Made by a program: the position numbers and the translations under genes. A model generated the notes under the pieces. The model saw only the letters and a list, made by a program, of their open reading frames with translations. It was not told where the DNA came from and searched no databases. A stretch of 48,306 nucleotides of DNA from an uncultured Rikenellaceae bacterium (GTDB lineage: Bacteria; Bacteroidota; Bacteroidia; Bacteroidales; Rikenellaceae), in the NCBI GenBank assembly GCA_947176715.1, contig CAMWRR010000001.1, forward strand, positions 1 to 48,306. Direction: 5' to 3'. Of this stretch, positions 25,212 to 34,338 are shown in pieces. The stretch's first letter is position 1. Every line of letters begins with the position of its first letter.

Positions 25212-27815
25212 TTACCCCTCTATCTCCACGTGGCTTCCTCCGGTAGGGCCGGGGAGCACCTTTATGCGTACCGCTATACGCTCCGACAGCTCGGGCACGT
25301 GCGATATGACGCCTATCTTGCGCCCGCTCACCTGTAGCCTTTCGAGCGCGTCTATGGCCGTCCTCATGGTGTCGGCGTCGAGCGAGCCGAACCCCTCGTC
25401 TATGAACAGCGACTCCACCTTCATCTCTCCGCCCGAGAGCGACGATAGACCCAGTGCCAGCGAGAGCGACACGAGGAACGATTCGCCGCCCGATAGCGAG
25501 TTGACCGGACGTGTCTGGTCGAGCATGTCGCGGTCTGTCACTTCGAGCAACAGTGTGTCGGGAATCCGTCGCAGACGATAGCGGCTCGTAAGCTCCGACA
25601 GATGTATGTTGCTGAACGACAATAGCGTCTCGAGCGTGTAACCCTGCGCTATAGATTTGAACTTGTCGCCCGTGGCCGACCCGAACAGCTCGTTGAGCCG
25701 CCGCCAGTCCTCCGACACGGCCCGCAACTTTTCCGCCTTTTGCGATGTGGCCTCCATCCTCTCCCTGTTCTGCCTGTCGGTGGTAAGGGCTACGGCTATC
25801 TCGGTACGTCGCCTGTCGAGCGACTGGAAACGCTCCTCCTCCGATTTCAACAGCTCGCCGAGTCTCTCCTCCGTATCTTCGGGGGCGGGGCGCGATGGTG
25901 AGTCGAGATGTTGTGCGAGGGTGCGGTGACGCTCGCTCAGCGTGGCCTGTGCCGAGGTCACGCGCGCTCGCATGGCGTCGAGCTCCATCTTCTCGCGGGC
26001 GAGCCAACGGCTGTCGTGCGAGAGCAGATCGGTAATCTCGCGTTTGGTTATGCCGCGCTCCTCTATCCATGCGCTCACCTGTGCCGACAGGGCGGCGTGA
26101 CGTTTGCCGAGGGTGTCGTGCTCCTGCCGCAGGTGTGAGGCTATCTTGCCTGTGGCCTCCGCCTGACTTTTGAGCGCGGTGTGTCTCTCCTTGGCCTCCC
26201 TTAATGCGTTCTCCGCTTTCGAGCGTGCCGCGGTCATCTCACGCTCCTTGTCGGCGACGCTCGCTCCGTCGAGCATGCCGGCACGTTTGGCAATGAGCTC
26301 TTCGAGCCGGCTGCGGCTTCGGGCAATCTCCTCCTCTTGCGCCGCTATCTCGGCCCTCTGCTCCTCGAGGTGCCTCCTCTCATCGGCCACTAAGTCGTTC
26401 AGCATCTTGTCGCTGTGTCGGTCGCTGTGGTGGGTGTTGCCGCATACGGGACACGGAACCCCCTCGGAGAGAAGCCCCCGCAGAGTGTCGATACCGTCGT
26501 GCAACCCCTCCACCGTCTCGCCGTAACGGGGAGGCAGCGGGGCATTCGTCGTGGTGTCGGCATCCTTTACGGCGAAAGCCTTTATCTTATCGATGGTCTC
26601 GTTAGTGCGTCTCTCCCCGTCGGCGAGCCTCTTTTTGAGCGTTGCGAGCATCGCCGTCTTGCCCTGCAACACCTCGCGCGCTACCTTTATATCGTTGTCG
26701 GCGGTGCGGGCCTCATCTATTTCGGGTTTCAGCCTCTCGCACTCTTTCTCGCGAGCCTCGGACGCTTCGGCGCATCTTCTCTCCTTTTCGGCCGCCGATG
26801 GCATCTCCGCCTCTATATTGCGCATGGCGGTGTCGTTGTCTCTTATCGCCTCCTCGCCTGCGCGGAGCTGTTCGTGTGCCTGACGGAGCATGTTGAACGG
26901 GTCGCGTATCTCCTGCACGCTCTCGATGCGCTCTATGAGGCGATAGCGTTCGGCAGCCCCCGCCACAGCCTCCGTAGCCGTGGTCAGCTCTTTTTGTGCG
27001 TCGGCAATCTCGGCATCGAGACCGCGGCGACGCTCTATCCACCGCAGCTTCTCGGCGGCGAGCGAGCGGTTTTTGTTTATGGCCTCTATGGCGGAGACCG
27101 TCTCCCTCTCCTCGGATGCCAACGCCTCCGACTGTTCGTCGGCAAGGAGCGTTATGTCGCGCATCTGCTCGTCGAGTATGTGCAGCTCCTGCTCGGTGGT
27201 GCGGCAGTGTTGGTATATGGCGGCGGATATGCGCGAGTATATGTCTGTGCCTGTGAGCTTCTCGAGCAGTTCGGCCTTCTCTTTCTGTCCCGCACGCAGG
27301 AATGTGGCGAAGTCGCCCTGCGCCAGCATGACGGCGCGGGTGAACTGGTCGAAGGTAAGCCCTATCAGCTCCGATATGCGGGCGAGTATCTCCCGCTTGC
27401 GCCCCGGCTCGTCACGCTCGTCAGTGAGGTTGCGCAACGTCGTCTCGCTATCGCGCAATGCACCGTCTATGCGTCCGCGGGCCCGTCTGCACGACCAGCG
27501 GGCCCTGTAACGCTCTCCCCCGAGCGAGACGAAGTCGACCTCGGCGTAACAGTCGGCACACCCTTTGCGCATTATCATCCTGCCGTCGCGGAGGCTTATG
27601 CCGTCGTAGACCTTGACATTCTCCCCTATGCGTCCGCGGGGTGTCTGGTCGAACAGGGCCAGACATACGGCGTCGAGTATGGTGGACTTGCCGGAGCCGG
27701 TACGCCCCGTTATGGTGTATATGCCCGCCGAGCGCAACGGCTCCGCGGTGAAGTCTATCTCGAAATCACCCTCCAACGACGCCAAGTTGCGTCCCCTTAT
27801 GACCTCTATCTTCAT
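25212..27815 (-). CDS. sbcC: Exonuclease SbcC, SMC-like ATPase
   Basis: SbcC, the Rad50 homologue, forms with SbcD an ATP-driven nuclease that opens hairpins and protein-blocked DNA ends. The 867-residue chain has the Walker A GRTGSGKST (37-45), two long heptad-rich, Glu/Arg/Ala-rich coiled-coil arms (about 190-440 and 475-680), the zinc hook CPVCG (C455, C458) between them, and a C-terminal half-ATPase with signature LSGGESF and Walker B LFIDEGFGSLD. It is shorter than E. coli SbcC (just over 1000), the arms being reduced. It starts 4 bases after the sbcD stop codon, so expression is coupled. Confidence 0.95.
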   Translation of the reverse strand: MKIEVIRGRNLASLEGDFEIDFTAEPLRSAGIYTITGRTGSGKSTILDAVCLALFDQTPRGRIGENVKVYDGISLRDGRMIMRKGCADCYAEVDFVSLGGERYRARWSCRRARGRIDGALRDSETTLRNLTDERDEPGRKREILARISELIGLTFDQFTRAVMLAQGDFATFLRAGQKEKAELLEKLTGTDIYSRISAAIYQHCRTTEQELHILDEQMRDITLLADEQSEALASEERETVSAIEAINKNRSLAAEKLRWIERRRGLDAEIADAQKELTTATEAVAGAAERYRLIERIESVQEIRDPFNMLRQAHEQLRAGEEAIRDNDTAMRNIEAEMPSAAEKERRCAEASEAREKECERLKPEIDEARTADNDIKVAREVLQGKTAMLATLKKRLADGERRTNETIDKIKAFAVKDADTTTNAPLPPRYGETVEGLHDGIDTLRGLLSEGVPCPVCGNTHHSDRHSDKMLNDLVADERRHLEEQRAEIAAQEEEIARSRSRLEELIAKRAGMLDGASVADKEREMTAARSKAENALREAKERHTALKSQAEATGKIASHLRQEHDTLGKRHAALSAQVSAWIEERGITKREITDLLSHDSRWLAREKMELDAMRARVTSAQATLSERHRTLAQHLDSPSRPAPEDTEERLGELLKSEEERFQSLDRRRTEIAVALTTDRQNRERMEATSQKAEKLRAVSEDWRRLNELFGSATGDKFKSIAQGYTLETLLSFSNIHLSELTSRYRLRRIPDTLLLEVTDRDMLDQTRPVNSLSGGESFLVSLSLALGLSSLSGGEMKVESLFIDEGFGSLDADTMRTAIDALERLQVSGRKIGVISHVPELSERIAVRIKVLPGPTGGSHVEIEG

Positions 27816-27819
27816 GTAG

Positions 27820-29127
27820 TTATTGTTGTTGTGCCTCGGCTATGGCTTGGCCGAGCAGGTTGCGCATACCCTCGGGCATGTCGCCGCCGTAACGGCGACG
27901 GAATATCTCGAGGGCCATCTCCATCGGGTTTATGCCTTGCAGATCGGGCGACACCTCAGGTTCGGCATCGTCTGCGCCCGTAGCCACGGCCTCTATGCGG
28001 GTCAGACGCACGCTACGTCCCGCCAAGGCCTCCTCTATGCGTCGTCGCAGGTCGGGCTCCGGCGCCGACACGCTCACCCTCATCTCCACGTACGGCGACC
28101 CAACGCCCACCTCACCCTCGGGAAGCGAGCGCAACGCCTCCGACAGCCCGTCTATGTCGTCGCCGTCGACCGTGACCCTCACGAGAGGGGCCGTCTGTTC
28201 CATCGGTATCAGCTCTATGCGGCGTGTGGCGTCGGAAAATATCGGTGTGCCCTCGGGTGCGGCATCCTCCCCGGCGTCACTGCCGGCATCGTGTTCCGGC
28301 CGTCTCTCTTGAAACCTCTCGCCCGCCTCGGCTATCTCCGCGTAGCACACGCTCTTGGCCGAGCCGCGTTCGGAGAACGACATGGGCAGTGGCGACCCGG
28401 CGAAACGGACATCGTCGCGCCCGGCCACACGCTGGGCCTTGTGCAGGTGTCCGAGGGCGGTGTATGCCGTGCGCGGCTCGAACATGTCGGAGGCGACGCA
28501 CTCTATGCCGCCCGTTATCGTGCGCTCGCCGCGGTCGTCTTCCGAGAGGGCCGCCCCCGACGTCTGCATGTGTCCCATGGCTATAATGGGGATAGTGCCG
28601 CTCGGGTCGAGGATGCGCACGTGGTCGTAAACCCCTTTGTAGAAGAGCGATATGCTCTCGTTGTAGGTGTCGGCCTCGGGGTAGTCGCCCGCCCGCAGGT
28701 AGGGGACGGCGAGACAGTAGGCGACCGTCTTGTCGTCACGCATCACCGGGACTACGTGGCGGCTGTAGTCGGGCGTTCCGTCGGCGAGCCGGCGTACGGT
28801 GCCCCGGGTTATCACGTCGATGCTCTCGAGTACGGGGTGCGGCGCCTCCAGACGGGCTCCGGAGTCGTGGTTGCCCGCTATGGCTATCACCCTCATGCCG
28901 GGGTTGTCGGACGTGACATCGCGCAGGAAGCCGTAATATAGCTTCATGGCCTCCGCCGACGGGTTGGAGGTGTCGAATATGTCACCGGATATCAGTAGTA
29001 GCTCCGCCCCGCGCTCGCTTATAATACGTCGCAGGGCACGCAGGAATATCTCGTGCTCTCGGGCGCGGTCGTAGCCGAAAAATGTCTGCCCCAAGTGCCA
29101 GTCGGCGGTATGGATGAGTTTTATCAT
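27820..29127 (-). CDS. sbcD: Exonuclease subunit SbcD
   Basis: SbcD, the Mre11 homologue, is the two-metal phosphoesterase of the SbcCD complex. The 435-residue protein shows HTADWHLG (residues 6-13; D9 and H11), SGDIFD, AGNHDSG and, further on, MGHMQTSG and ALGHLHKAQ, all the metal-ligand motifs in order. An acidic, low-complexity insert (DAGSDAGEDAAPEG) separates the nuclease from the C-terminal capping domain. The ATG at 29127 gives the conserved N-terminus MIKLIHTADWHLG; upstream extension is rejected. It precedes sbcC and has 108 bases of GC-rich non-coding DNA before the THUMP-like gene stop. Confidence 0.95.
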   Translation of the reverse strand: MIKLIHTADWHLGQTFFGYDRAREHEIFLRALRRIISERGAELLLISGDIFDTSNPSAEAMKLYYGFLRDVTSDNPGMRVIAIAGNHDSGARLEAPHPVLESIDVITRGTVRRLADGTPDYSRHVVPVMRDDKTVAYCLAVPYLRAGDYPEADTYNESISLFYKGVYDHVRILDPSGTIPIIAMGHMQTSGAALSEDDRGERTITGGIECVASDMFEPRTAYTALGHLHKAQRVAGRDDVRFAGSPLPMSFSERGSAKSVCYAEIAEAGERFQERRPEHDAGSDAGEDAAPEGTPIFSDATRRIELIPMEQTAPLVRVTVDGDDIDGLSEALRSLPEGEVGVGSPYVEMRVSVSAPEPDLRRRIEEALAGRSVRLTRIEAVATGADDAEPEVSPDLQGINPMEMALEIFRRRYGGDMPEGMRNLLGQAIAEAQQQ

Positions 29128-29235
29128 AATCGTATCTCGGTTTGGGGCTGCCCCCTTTTGTTTGTTCCGGGGCATAAGGCCCCTTTCGTCCGGCCCGCTC
29201 CTCCGGCGGGTGTCACGGCAACAAGGCAAGGCGCG

Positions 29236-30417
29236 TCAGATACACTCTTCCACCAGATAAGCCCTCTTATCGCACAGCACCATTGTGGCATCGCCGCCGT
29301 CCCTCACTCCGAGCCTTTTACGCACCTCCTCCACGCTCATGTTGAAGTCGCGCTTTATGATGGTGACACCGGCAATGCCGCGCTCTTTGAGTGTCTTTTT
29401 CAACAGTTTGGGCTTGAAGGGCAACGCCTCTGTTATCCTGTAGCTCCGAAGCGCCCGCCACTGCGACGGCTCCCCGCTCAGCACCACTCCCGTCGGCGAG
29501 GTGAGCGACACCCCCTCCATCCTCGCGGCCAGTGCCTGCACCGTGCGGCTGGCGACGAATGCTGCATCGGGAATCGACAGATAACGGCAGTCATCGGCAG
29601 CCTCCGGAAATACGATGTTTTTCGCCGCCTCTATCTCCTCTTTGGAGAAGTCGTAACGCTCGGTCTTCCCGTGCGATATGACCGTCACGTGTCGCGACGC
29701 ACCCTCTCCGTCAACGCCGGGTGTCAGCTCTATTACCACCTCCTTGCACTCGCCGTCCACCGACACCGTCTCGGTATCGACCCTGCCGTAACCGCCCAGA
29801 ATCCGCCCCGGCTCCTCCACGTCGAATAGCGGCGAGGCCTTGACGACGACTCTGTCGGCTATTTCCGCTATGCGTGGAGCCATGGCCGTGACGTCGGGAG
29901 AGCACTCCTGCAACAGGAACATGCGACGGGTAAGGTCGCGGCGTGCGGGGTCTATGTATATCAGGTCGAAATGTCCGGTGAGCGTATGTATATATTCGGC
30001 GCTGTCGGCGCATACCACCTCCACGTTGTCGCATCCGAGCAGGGCGAAGTTGTGGCGCGCTATGTCGGCGAGCAACGGGTCGCGCTCCACGGCCGTCACA
30101 TGCTCGAAACGGCGGCTCAGGGCGTAGGCGTCGCACCCGAGGCCGCATGTGAGGTCGAGCGCCATCCCTCCCCGGTAACGCCGCGAGAGCGCGGTGGCCT
30201 GACTGCTGCTCTGTTCGAAGCTCACCTCGGGTATTATGCACCGTCGGTCGTAGTAGTCGGGGAGCTTGGCGCGGCACCTGCCGAGTAGCTTCACCTGCGT
30301 GCATACGGCGGCGGGAACGCCTGCGAGCGCCATTCTGAGAGGGTCGTCGCCGATGTGTCGCTCTATTAGGGCGCGGGCCTCGTCGGTAAGCAGATATTCT
30401 AACTCCCCGCGTGTCAT
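29236..30417 (-). CDS. THUMP-like domain class I SAM-dependent methyltransferase
   Basis: This 393-residue protein has an N-terminal helical segment, a Rossmann methyltransferase core (LDLTCGLGCDAYAL, 88-101; AVERDPLLADIARHN; LIYIDPARRD near 155) and a C-terminal THUMP-like domain (from about 300; RITEALPFKPKLLKKTLKERGIAGVTIIKRDF). Such proteins are widespread in Bacteroidota; the IDPAR motif resembles N2-guanine or N6-adenine RNA methyltransferases, and a structured RNA target is probable but unproven. The ATG at 30417 overlaps the cca stop by four bases (ATGA); a longer open frame running into cca is rejected. Co-translation with Cca supports a tRNA-related role. Confidence 0.82.
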   Translation of the reverse strand: MTRGELEYLLTDEARALIERHIGDDPLRMALAGVPAAVCTQVKLLGRCRAKLPDYYDRRCIIPEVSFEQSSSQATALSRRYRGGMALDLTCGLGCDAYALSRRFEHVTAVERDPLLADIARHNFALLGCDNVEVVCADSAEYIHTLTGHFDLIYIDPARRDLTRRMFLLQECSPDVTAMAPRIAEIADRVVVKASPLFDVEEPGRILGGYGRVDTETVSVDGECKEVVIELTPGVDGEGASRHVTVISHGKTERYDFSKEEIEAAKNIVFPEAADDCRYLSIPDAAFVASRTVQALAARMEGVSLTSPTGVVLSGEPSQWRALRSYRITEALPFKPKLLKKTLKERGIAGVTIIKRDFNMSVEEVRKRLGVRDGGDATMVLCDKRAYLVEECI

Positions 30418-31823
30418 GCGAGCGGCTTTTTGTCGGGGATTATCTCGGCGGCCAGCTCGGTCATTAGGCGATAGGCCTCGTCGTAGTCGTTGGCTATCTT
30501 GCCGTCGAGTATGGCATCCTTTATGGCGTTCTTTATCTGACCTACGGCGGCGCACGGCTCTATTCCGTAGGTGCGCATTATCAGCTCGCCCGATATGGGG
30601 GGCTGGAAGTTGCGTATGCGGTCCTTCTCCTCTATCTGACGCATCTTGCTCTCCACGATGTCGAAGTTGCGCAGATAGCGGGCCACCTTGCGGTCGTCGC
30701 CGCTGGTTATGTCGGCGCGGCAGAGGGTCATCAGCGGCTCTATGTCGTCGCCGGCGTCGAAGAGCAGACGCCTCACCGCCGAGTCGGTCACCTCGTCCTC
30801 CACGAGGGCTATGGGGCGCAGGTGCAGGAGCACCATCTTCTCCACGAAACGCATCTTGTGGTCGAGCGGAAGCCTCCACGCCTTGAATATGCCTTTTACC
30901 ATGCGGGCGCCGACGAACTCGTGGTTGTGGAACGTCCACCCCACACGCTCGTCCCACGCCTTGGTGCGCGGCTTGGCTATGTCGTGCAGGAGCGCGGCCC
31001 ACCGCAGCCACTCGTCGTCGCTTACGGCCGCCACGTTGTCGAGCACCTTGAGTGTGTGCACGAAGTTGTCCTTATGGGCGCGTCCGCCCCGCTTCTCGAC
31101 CCCTTTGAGACGGTAGAGGTCGGGATATACCAGCTCTAACAGGCCTGTCTTGTCGAAGAGGAAGAACCCGCGCGAGGGGCGGGCCGACATTATTATCTTC
31201 TGTGTCTCGGCGGTGATGCGCTCGCGCGATATGATGGCTATGCGCTCGCGGTTGCGGCGTATGGACTCCACGCACTCGTCGGTGACGGTCATGCCGAGCT
31301 GGGTGGCGAACCTTATGGCACGCACCATGCGCAACGGGTCGTCGGAGAATGTGGTGTCGGGGTCTAACGGCGTGCGTATGATGCCCGCCTTGAGGTCGTC
31401 GAGCCCCCCGAACGGGTCGACCAGCTCGCCGAAATCATCCTCGTTGAGCGAGAATGCCATGGCGTTGATTGTGAAGTCGCGCCTGTTCTGGTCGTCCTCC
31501 AGTGTGCCGTCCTCCACCACGGGCTTGCGCGAATCGGCCCGGTACGACTCCTTGCGCGCCCCCACGAACTCTATCTCCAGCCCCTTGTGGCGCAACATGG
31601 CGGTGCCGAAATTCTTGAACGTCGACACCTTCACGTGCAGCTTCTCGCCCAGACGCTCGGCCACCTGCACGCCGCTGCCTGTCACCACCACGTCTATGTC
31701 GCAACAGGGACGGCCTAAGAAGTGGTCGCGCACGAACCCGCCTATGACGTAGGCCCGCGCACCGCACTCCGCCGCCGTACGGCCTATGAGGGCGAACAGG
31801 GGATTATCCAAAGGCGCGGCCAT
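30414..31823 (-). CDS. cca: CCA tRNA nucleotidyltransferase with HD domain
   Basis: The class II nucleotidyltransferase adds or repairs the 3'-CCA of tRNAs. The 469-residue chain has the family start YVIGGFVRD (25-33), the metal-binding DID (42-44), the RRDFTINAM motif (B), the DPLRMVRAIRFATQLG motif, and the C-terminal HD domain (LLHDIAKP) like the long bacterial type. Poly(A) polymerase is the alternative in this superfamily, but neither tRNA gene in this window encodes CCA, so a CCA-adding enzyme is required. It abuts pdxJ with no gap and overlaps the THUMP-like methyltransferase. Confidence 0.93.
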   Translation of the reverse strand: MAAPLDNPLFALIGRTAAECGARAYVIGGFVRDHFLGRPCCDIDVVVTGSGVQVAERLGEKLHVKVSTFKNFGTAMLRHKGLEIEFVGARKESYRADSRKPVVEDGTLEDDQNRRDFTINAMAFSLNEDDFGELVDPFGGLDDLKAGIIRTPLDPDTTFSDDPLRMVRAIRFATQLGMTVTDECVESIRRNRERIAIISRERITAETQKIIMSARPSRGFFLFDKTGLLELVYPDLYRLKGVEKRGGRAHKDNFVHTLKVLDNVAAVSDDEWLRWAALLHDIAKPRTKAWDERVGWTFHNHEFVGARMVKGIFKAWRLPLDHKMRFVEKMVLLHLRPIALVEDEVTDSAVRRLLFDAGDDIEPLMTLCRADITSGDDRKVARYLRNFDIVESKMRQIEEKDRIRNFQPPISGELIMRTYGIEPCAAVGQIKNAIKDAILDGKIANDYDEAYRLMTELAAEIIPDKKPLA

Positions 31824-32537
31824 CTATCGCAACTCCCTCAGATAAAGACGCACCGTGTTCTCCAGCCCCAAGTAGAGGGCATCGCAGATGAGGGCGTGGC
31901 CTATCGAAACCTCGGCGAGCCCTGCGATGTTGGATGCGAAGTAGCGCAGATTCTCCAAGCTCAGGTCGTGGCCGGCATTGACACCCAACCCCGCCTTTAC
32001 GGCTTCGGCGGCCGTGGCGGCGTAGGGGGCTATGGCGGCCTGCGGGTCTATGGCGTAGCCGCGGGCGTAACCCTCGGTGTACAGCTCTATGCGGTCGGTG
32101 CCGGTCTCGGCGGCGTACGGTACCATTGCCGGGTCGGGGTCGAGAAATATGGAGGTGCGTATCCCCTCGCTCTTGAAGGTGGAGACTATCTGTTTCAACA
32201 TCTGCCCGTTGGCGCGTGCGTCCCATCCCGCATCGGAGGTGATGGCGTCGGGGGCGTCCGGCACGAGGGTGACCTGTGCGGGATGCACCTCGCACACTAA
32301 GTCGATGAACTCGCGCGAGGGGTAGCCCTCTATGTTGAACTCCACCGAGAGTATGCGGCTGAGCTCGCGCACGTCGTCGTACCTGATGTGCCGGGCGTCG
32401 GGACGTGGGTGCACCGTGATGCCCTCCGCACCGAACCTCTCGCAGTCGAGGGCCGCTTTGGTCACCGACGGCATGTTCCCGCCGCGCGAATTGCGCAGGG
32501 TGGCTATCTTGTTGATGTTAACGCTTAATCTTGTCAT
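31824..32537 (-). CDS. pdxJ: Pyridoxine 5'-phosphate synthase
   Basis: PdxJ condenses 1-deoxyxylulose 5-phosphate with 3-amino-2-oxopropyl phosphate in the DXP-dependent vitamin B6 pathway. The 237-residue TIM barrel starts MTRLSVNINKIATLRN and has VHPRPDARHIR, EFNIEGYPS, TLVPDAPDAITSDAGWD and VNAGHDLSLEN, all PdxJ signatures. The ATG at 32537 is the conserved start. The pathway also uses SerC for 4-phosphohydroxythreonine, encoded at 2465-3535. It heads pdxJ-cca-methyltransferase; TAAATTTG at 32566-32559 on the minus strand is its -7 box. It is divergent from nadK. Confidence 0.95.
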   Translation of the reverse strand: MTRLSVNINKIATLRNSRGGNMPSVTKAALDCERFGAEGITVHPRPDARHIRYDDVRELSRILSVEFNIEGYPSREFIDLVCEVHPAQVTLVPDAPDAITSDAGWDARANGQMLKQIVSTFKSEGIRTSIFLDPDPAMVPYAAETGTDRIELYTEGYARGYAIDPQAAIAPYAATAAEAVKAGLGVNAGHDLSLENLRYFASNIAGLAEVSIGHALICDALYLGLENTVRLYLRELR

Positions 32538-32558
32538 TGCCGAAAGGTTTATTATCCG

Positions 32559-32566
32559 CAAATTTA
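32559..32566 (-). promoter_or_regulatory. pdxJ promoter -7 box
   Basis: TAAATTTG on the minus strand fits TAnnTTTG, 22 bases upstream of the pdxJ ATG. A -33 TTTG is not obvious. Confidence 0.55.
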
Positions 32567-32598
32567 ATCAAAAGACAATAAATGCGCCTCCGTTATAG

Positions 32599-32628
32599 TT
32601 TAAATAGATGAAAAATGTGCTAATTTTG
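32599..32628 (+). promoter_or_regulatory. nadK promoter
   Basis: TAATTTTG (32621-32628) fits the -7 box and TTTA (32599-32602), 18 bp upstream, is a one-mismatch -33 box. The nadK ATG at 32653 follows. Confidence 0.65.
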
Positions 32629-32652
32629 ACCCGAACAGACACCCTCGCATTT

Positions 32653-33510
32653 ATGAACATAGCGGTTTACACACGTTCGGAACGTTATCTGGACTGCCGT
32701 TTGCTCGCCGAATTGGAGTCGGCCGCGGACGAGTGCGGTTGCCGTCTCTTCTTCGGACGCGACTATGCCGACACCGTGGAGCGCTCCTCCTTCCCGCATC
32801 TGTACGACACCCTCTCGGCGCTTCCGGAGGATGTCGACTTCATAATATCGCTCGGCGGCGACGGTACGTTTCTCTCGTGCGTGGCGGGGTTGCGCGGCGC
32901 GGCGGTTCCTATCCTCGGTATCAACAGCGGACGGCTCGGTTTCCTCTCGTCGGTGGACGCCTCGTCGCTCAGGGAGGCGCTCGGACGCATGGTCTCGGGC
33001 GACTATATCATAGAGGACCACATGATGCTGGAGGTGGACGGACGCTTCGATAAGGAGGCCTGTTTCCCGCACGCTTTCAACGAGTTCACCATAAAAAGCG
33101 GCGTCGGTCTCATGACCGTGTCGCTCTCCATAGACGGGCTCGAGGTGGCCGACTACTCCGCCGACGGCCTGATAGTATCGACCCCTACCGGCTCCACGGC
33201 TTACAGCATGAGCGTGGGCGGTCCTATCGTGTCGCCGGAGTGCGAGGCGTTCATAATCAACCCGATAGCTCCGCATAACCTCACCATGCGCCCGCTGATA
33301 GTGGGGGCCTCGTCGGTGATGGAGCTGACGGTGACGGCCCGCGGCGAGGGTGCCACCGCCACGCTCGACAACAGGTCGTTCGCGGCGGGGTCGGGCGACA
33401 GCTTCACCCTCAGACGTTCGCCGCGCAAGGCCTCGGTGGTGAAGTTCCGCGACGGTTCGTTCTACTCCACGTTGAGGCGCAAGCTGATGTGGGGCACCAA
33501 TATAATATGA
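32653..33510 (+). CDS. nadK: NAD kinase
   Basis: NadK phosphorylates NAD+ to NADP+. The 285-residue protein carries the invariant GGDGT (68-72) with the catalytic Asp, the GINSGRLGFL nucleotide loop, NEFTIK, the glycine-rich ADGLIVSTPTGSTAYSMSVGGP and a C-terminal beta domain ending in RRSPRKASVVKF. The ATG at 32653 is preferred because an upstream in-frame ATG at 32608 lies before the promoter -7 box. It is followed, after 110 bases with a separate -7 box, by uppS. Confidence 0.95.
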   Translation: MNIAVYTRSERYLDCRLLAELESAADECGCRLFFGRDYADTVERSSFPHLYDTLSALPEDVDFIISLGGDGTFLSCVAGLRGAAVPILGINSGRLGFLSSVDASSLREALGRMVSGDYIIEDHMMLEVDGRFDKEACFPHAFNEFTIKSGVGLMTVSLSIDGLEVADYSADGLIVSTPTGSTAYSMSVGGPIVSPECEAFIINPIAPHNLTMRPLIVGASSVMELTVTARGEGATATLDNRSFAAGSGDSFTLRRSPRKASVVKFRDGSFYSTLRRKLMWGTNII

Positions 33511-33572
33511 CCTGAGGAGACAGCCTCGCCGGCTATTTTAAACGCGCTATGCGGGGCTCTCGAATAAATTAT

Positions 33573-33580
33573 TATATTTG
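33573..33580 (+). promoter_or_regulatory. uppS-bamA promoter -7 box
   Basis: TATATTTG, an exact -7 box, 40 bases before the uppS ATG. No clear TTTG is found at 19-21 bp; the upstream part is GC-rich. Confidence 0.6.
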
Positions 33581-33620
33581 CAATTTTAAAGCCGTATCGC
33601 ACGGCTCGAACATCAACTAT

Positions 33621-34325
33621 ATGGGAAACGGCATACGCCATGTGGCGGTCATAATGGACGGTAACGGTCGCTGGGCAACCTCGCGCGGACTGGAACGCAT
33701 AGAGGGGCACTATCGCGGAGTGGAGGCGGTGCGCAGTACCATCAACGCCGCGTTGGAGGCCGGAGTGGAGTACCTCACCCTGTATGCCTTCTCCAAAGAG
33801 AACTGGGGCCGCGAAAAGGACGAGGTGGATGGCCTTATGGAGCTATTCTGCAAGACCATATCGCTGGAGGTGCCGTCGTTGACGGAGAAGGGGGTTAAGG
33901 TCCGCTTCCTGTGCGACAGGGCGGGGCTCTCCCGGGAGGTGTTGGACTCGCTCGACTATTGCGAGAGCAAGACCGCGCATTGCGGGCGTATGACGCTTCT
34001 TGTGGCGCTCAATTACAGTGCCCGTGACGAGATAGTGTCCGCCGCCAGAGCGATAGCCTCCGAGGTGTCCGCCGGCGGGATGTCTCTCTCCGACATAGAC
34101 GGGAAGAGCTTTTCCGACCGCCTCTACACCGCATCGGTGCCCGACCCCGATCTCATAATCCGTACCAGCGGCGAACAGAGATTGAGCAACTTCCTGTTAT
34201 GGCAGGCGGCTTACAGCGAGTTCTACTTCTCGTCTGTGCTGTGGCCCGATTTCGACGAGGAGTGTTTCCGGGAGGCGTTGGCGGAGTTCGGCAGGCGTAA
34301 GAGACGGTTCGGTAAGACGGAGTAA
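33621..34325 (+). CDS. uppS: Isoprenyl transferase (undecaprenyl diphosphate synthase)
   Basis: UppS extends farnesyl diphosphate with isopentenyl diphosphate to the C55 lipid carrier for peptidoglycan and surface polysaccharides. The 234-residue cis-prenyltransferase has HVAVIMDGNGRWA (7-19) with the catalytic Asp13, YLTLYAFSKENWGR, and the C-terminal DLIIRTSGEQRLSNFLLWQAAYSEFYF signature. The ATG at 33621 is taken because it sits directly before the conserved block and downstream of the -7 box. It precedes bamA by 13 bases, an arrangement common in Bacteroidales. Confidence 0.96.
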   Translation: MGNGIRHVAVIMDGNGRWATSRGLERIEGHYRGVEAVRSTINAALEAGVEYLTLYAFSKENWGREKDEVDGLMELFCKTISLEVPSLTEKGVKVRFLCDRAGLSREVLDSLDYCESKTAHCGRMTLLVALNYSARDEIVSAARAIASEVSAGGMSLSDIDGKSFSDRLYTASVPDPDLIIRTSGEQRLSNFLLWQAAYSEFYFSSVLWPDFDEECFREALAEFGRRKRRFGKTE

Positions 34326-34338
34326 AAAAACGTAATAG

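Noticed and set aside
26415..27983. 522-codon open frame on the plus strand
   Set aside because: It lies antisense to sbcC and sbcD, is Leu/Arg/Val/Tyr-rich and has no recognisable domain.
29128..29235. Possible further copy of the GGCCCGC hairpin repeat between sbcD and the THUMP-like gene
   Set aside because: It shares only CGGCCCGCTC-like bases and lacks the TTGCGGGCCTCCGT core.
30418..31011. N-terminal extension of the THUMP-like methyltransferase
   Set aside because: It would run about 600 bases into cca in another frame with Arg/Pro-rich sequence; the ATG at 30417, overlapping the cca stop, is far better.
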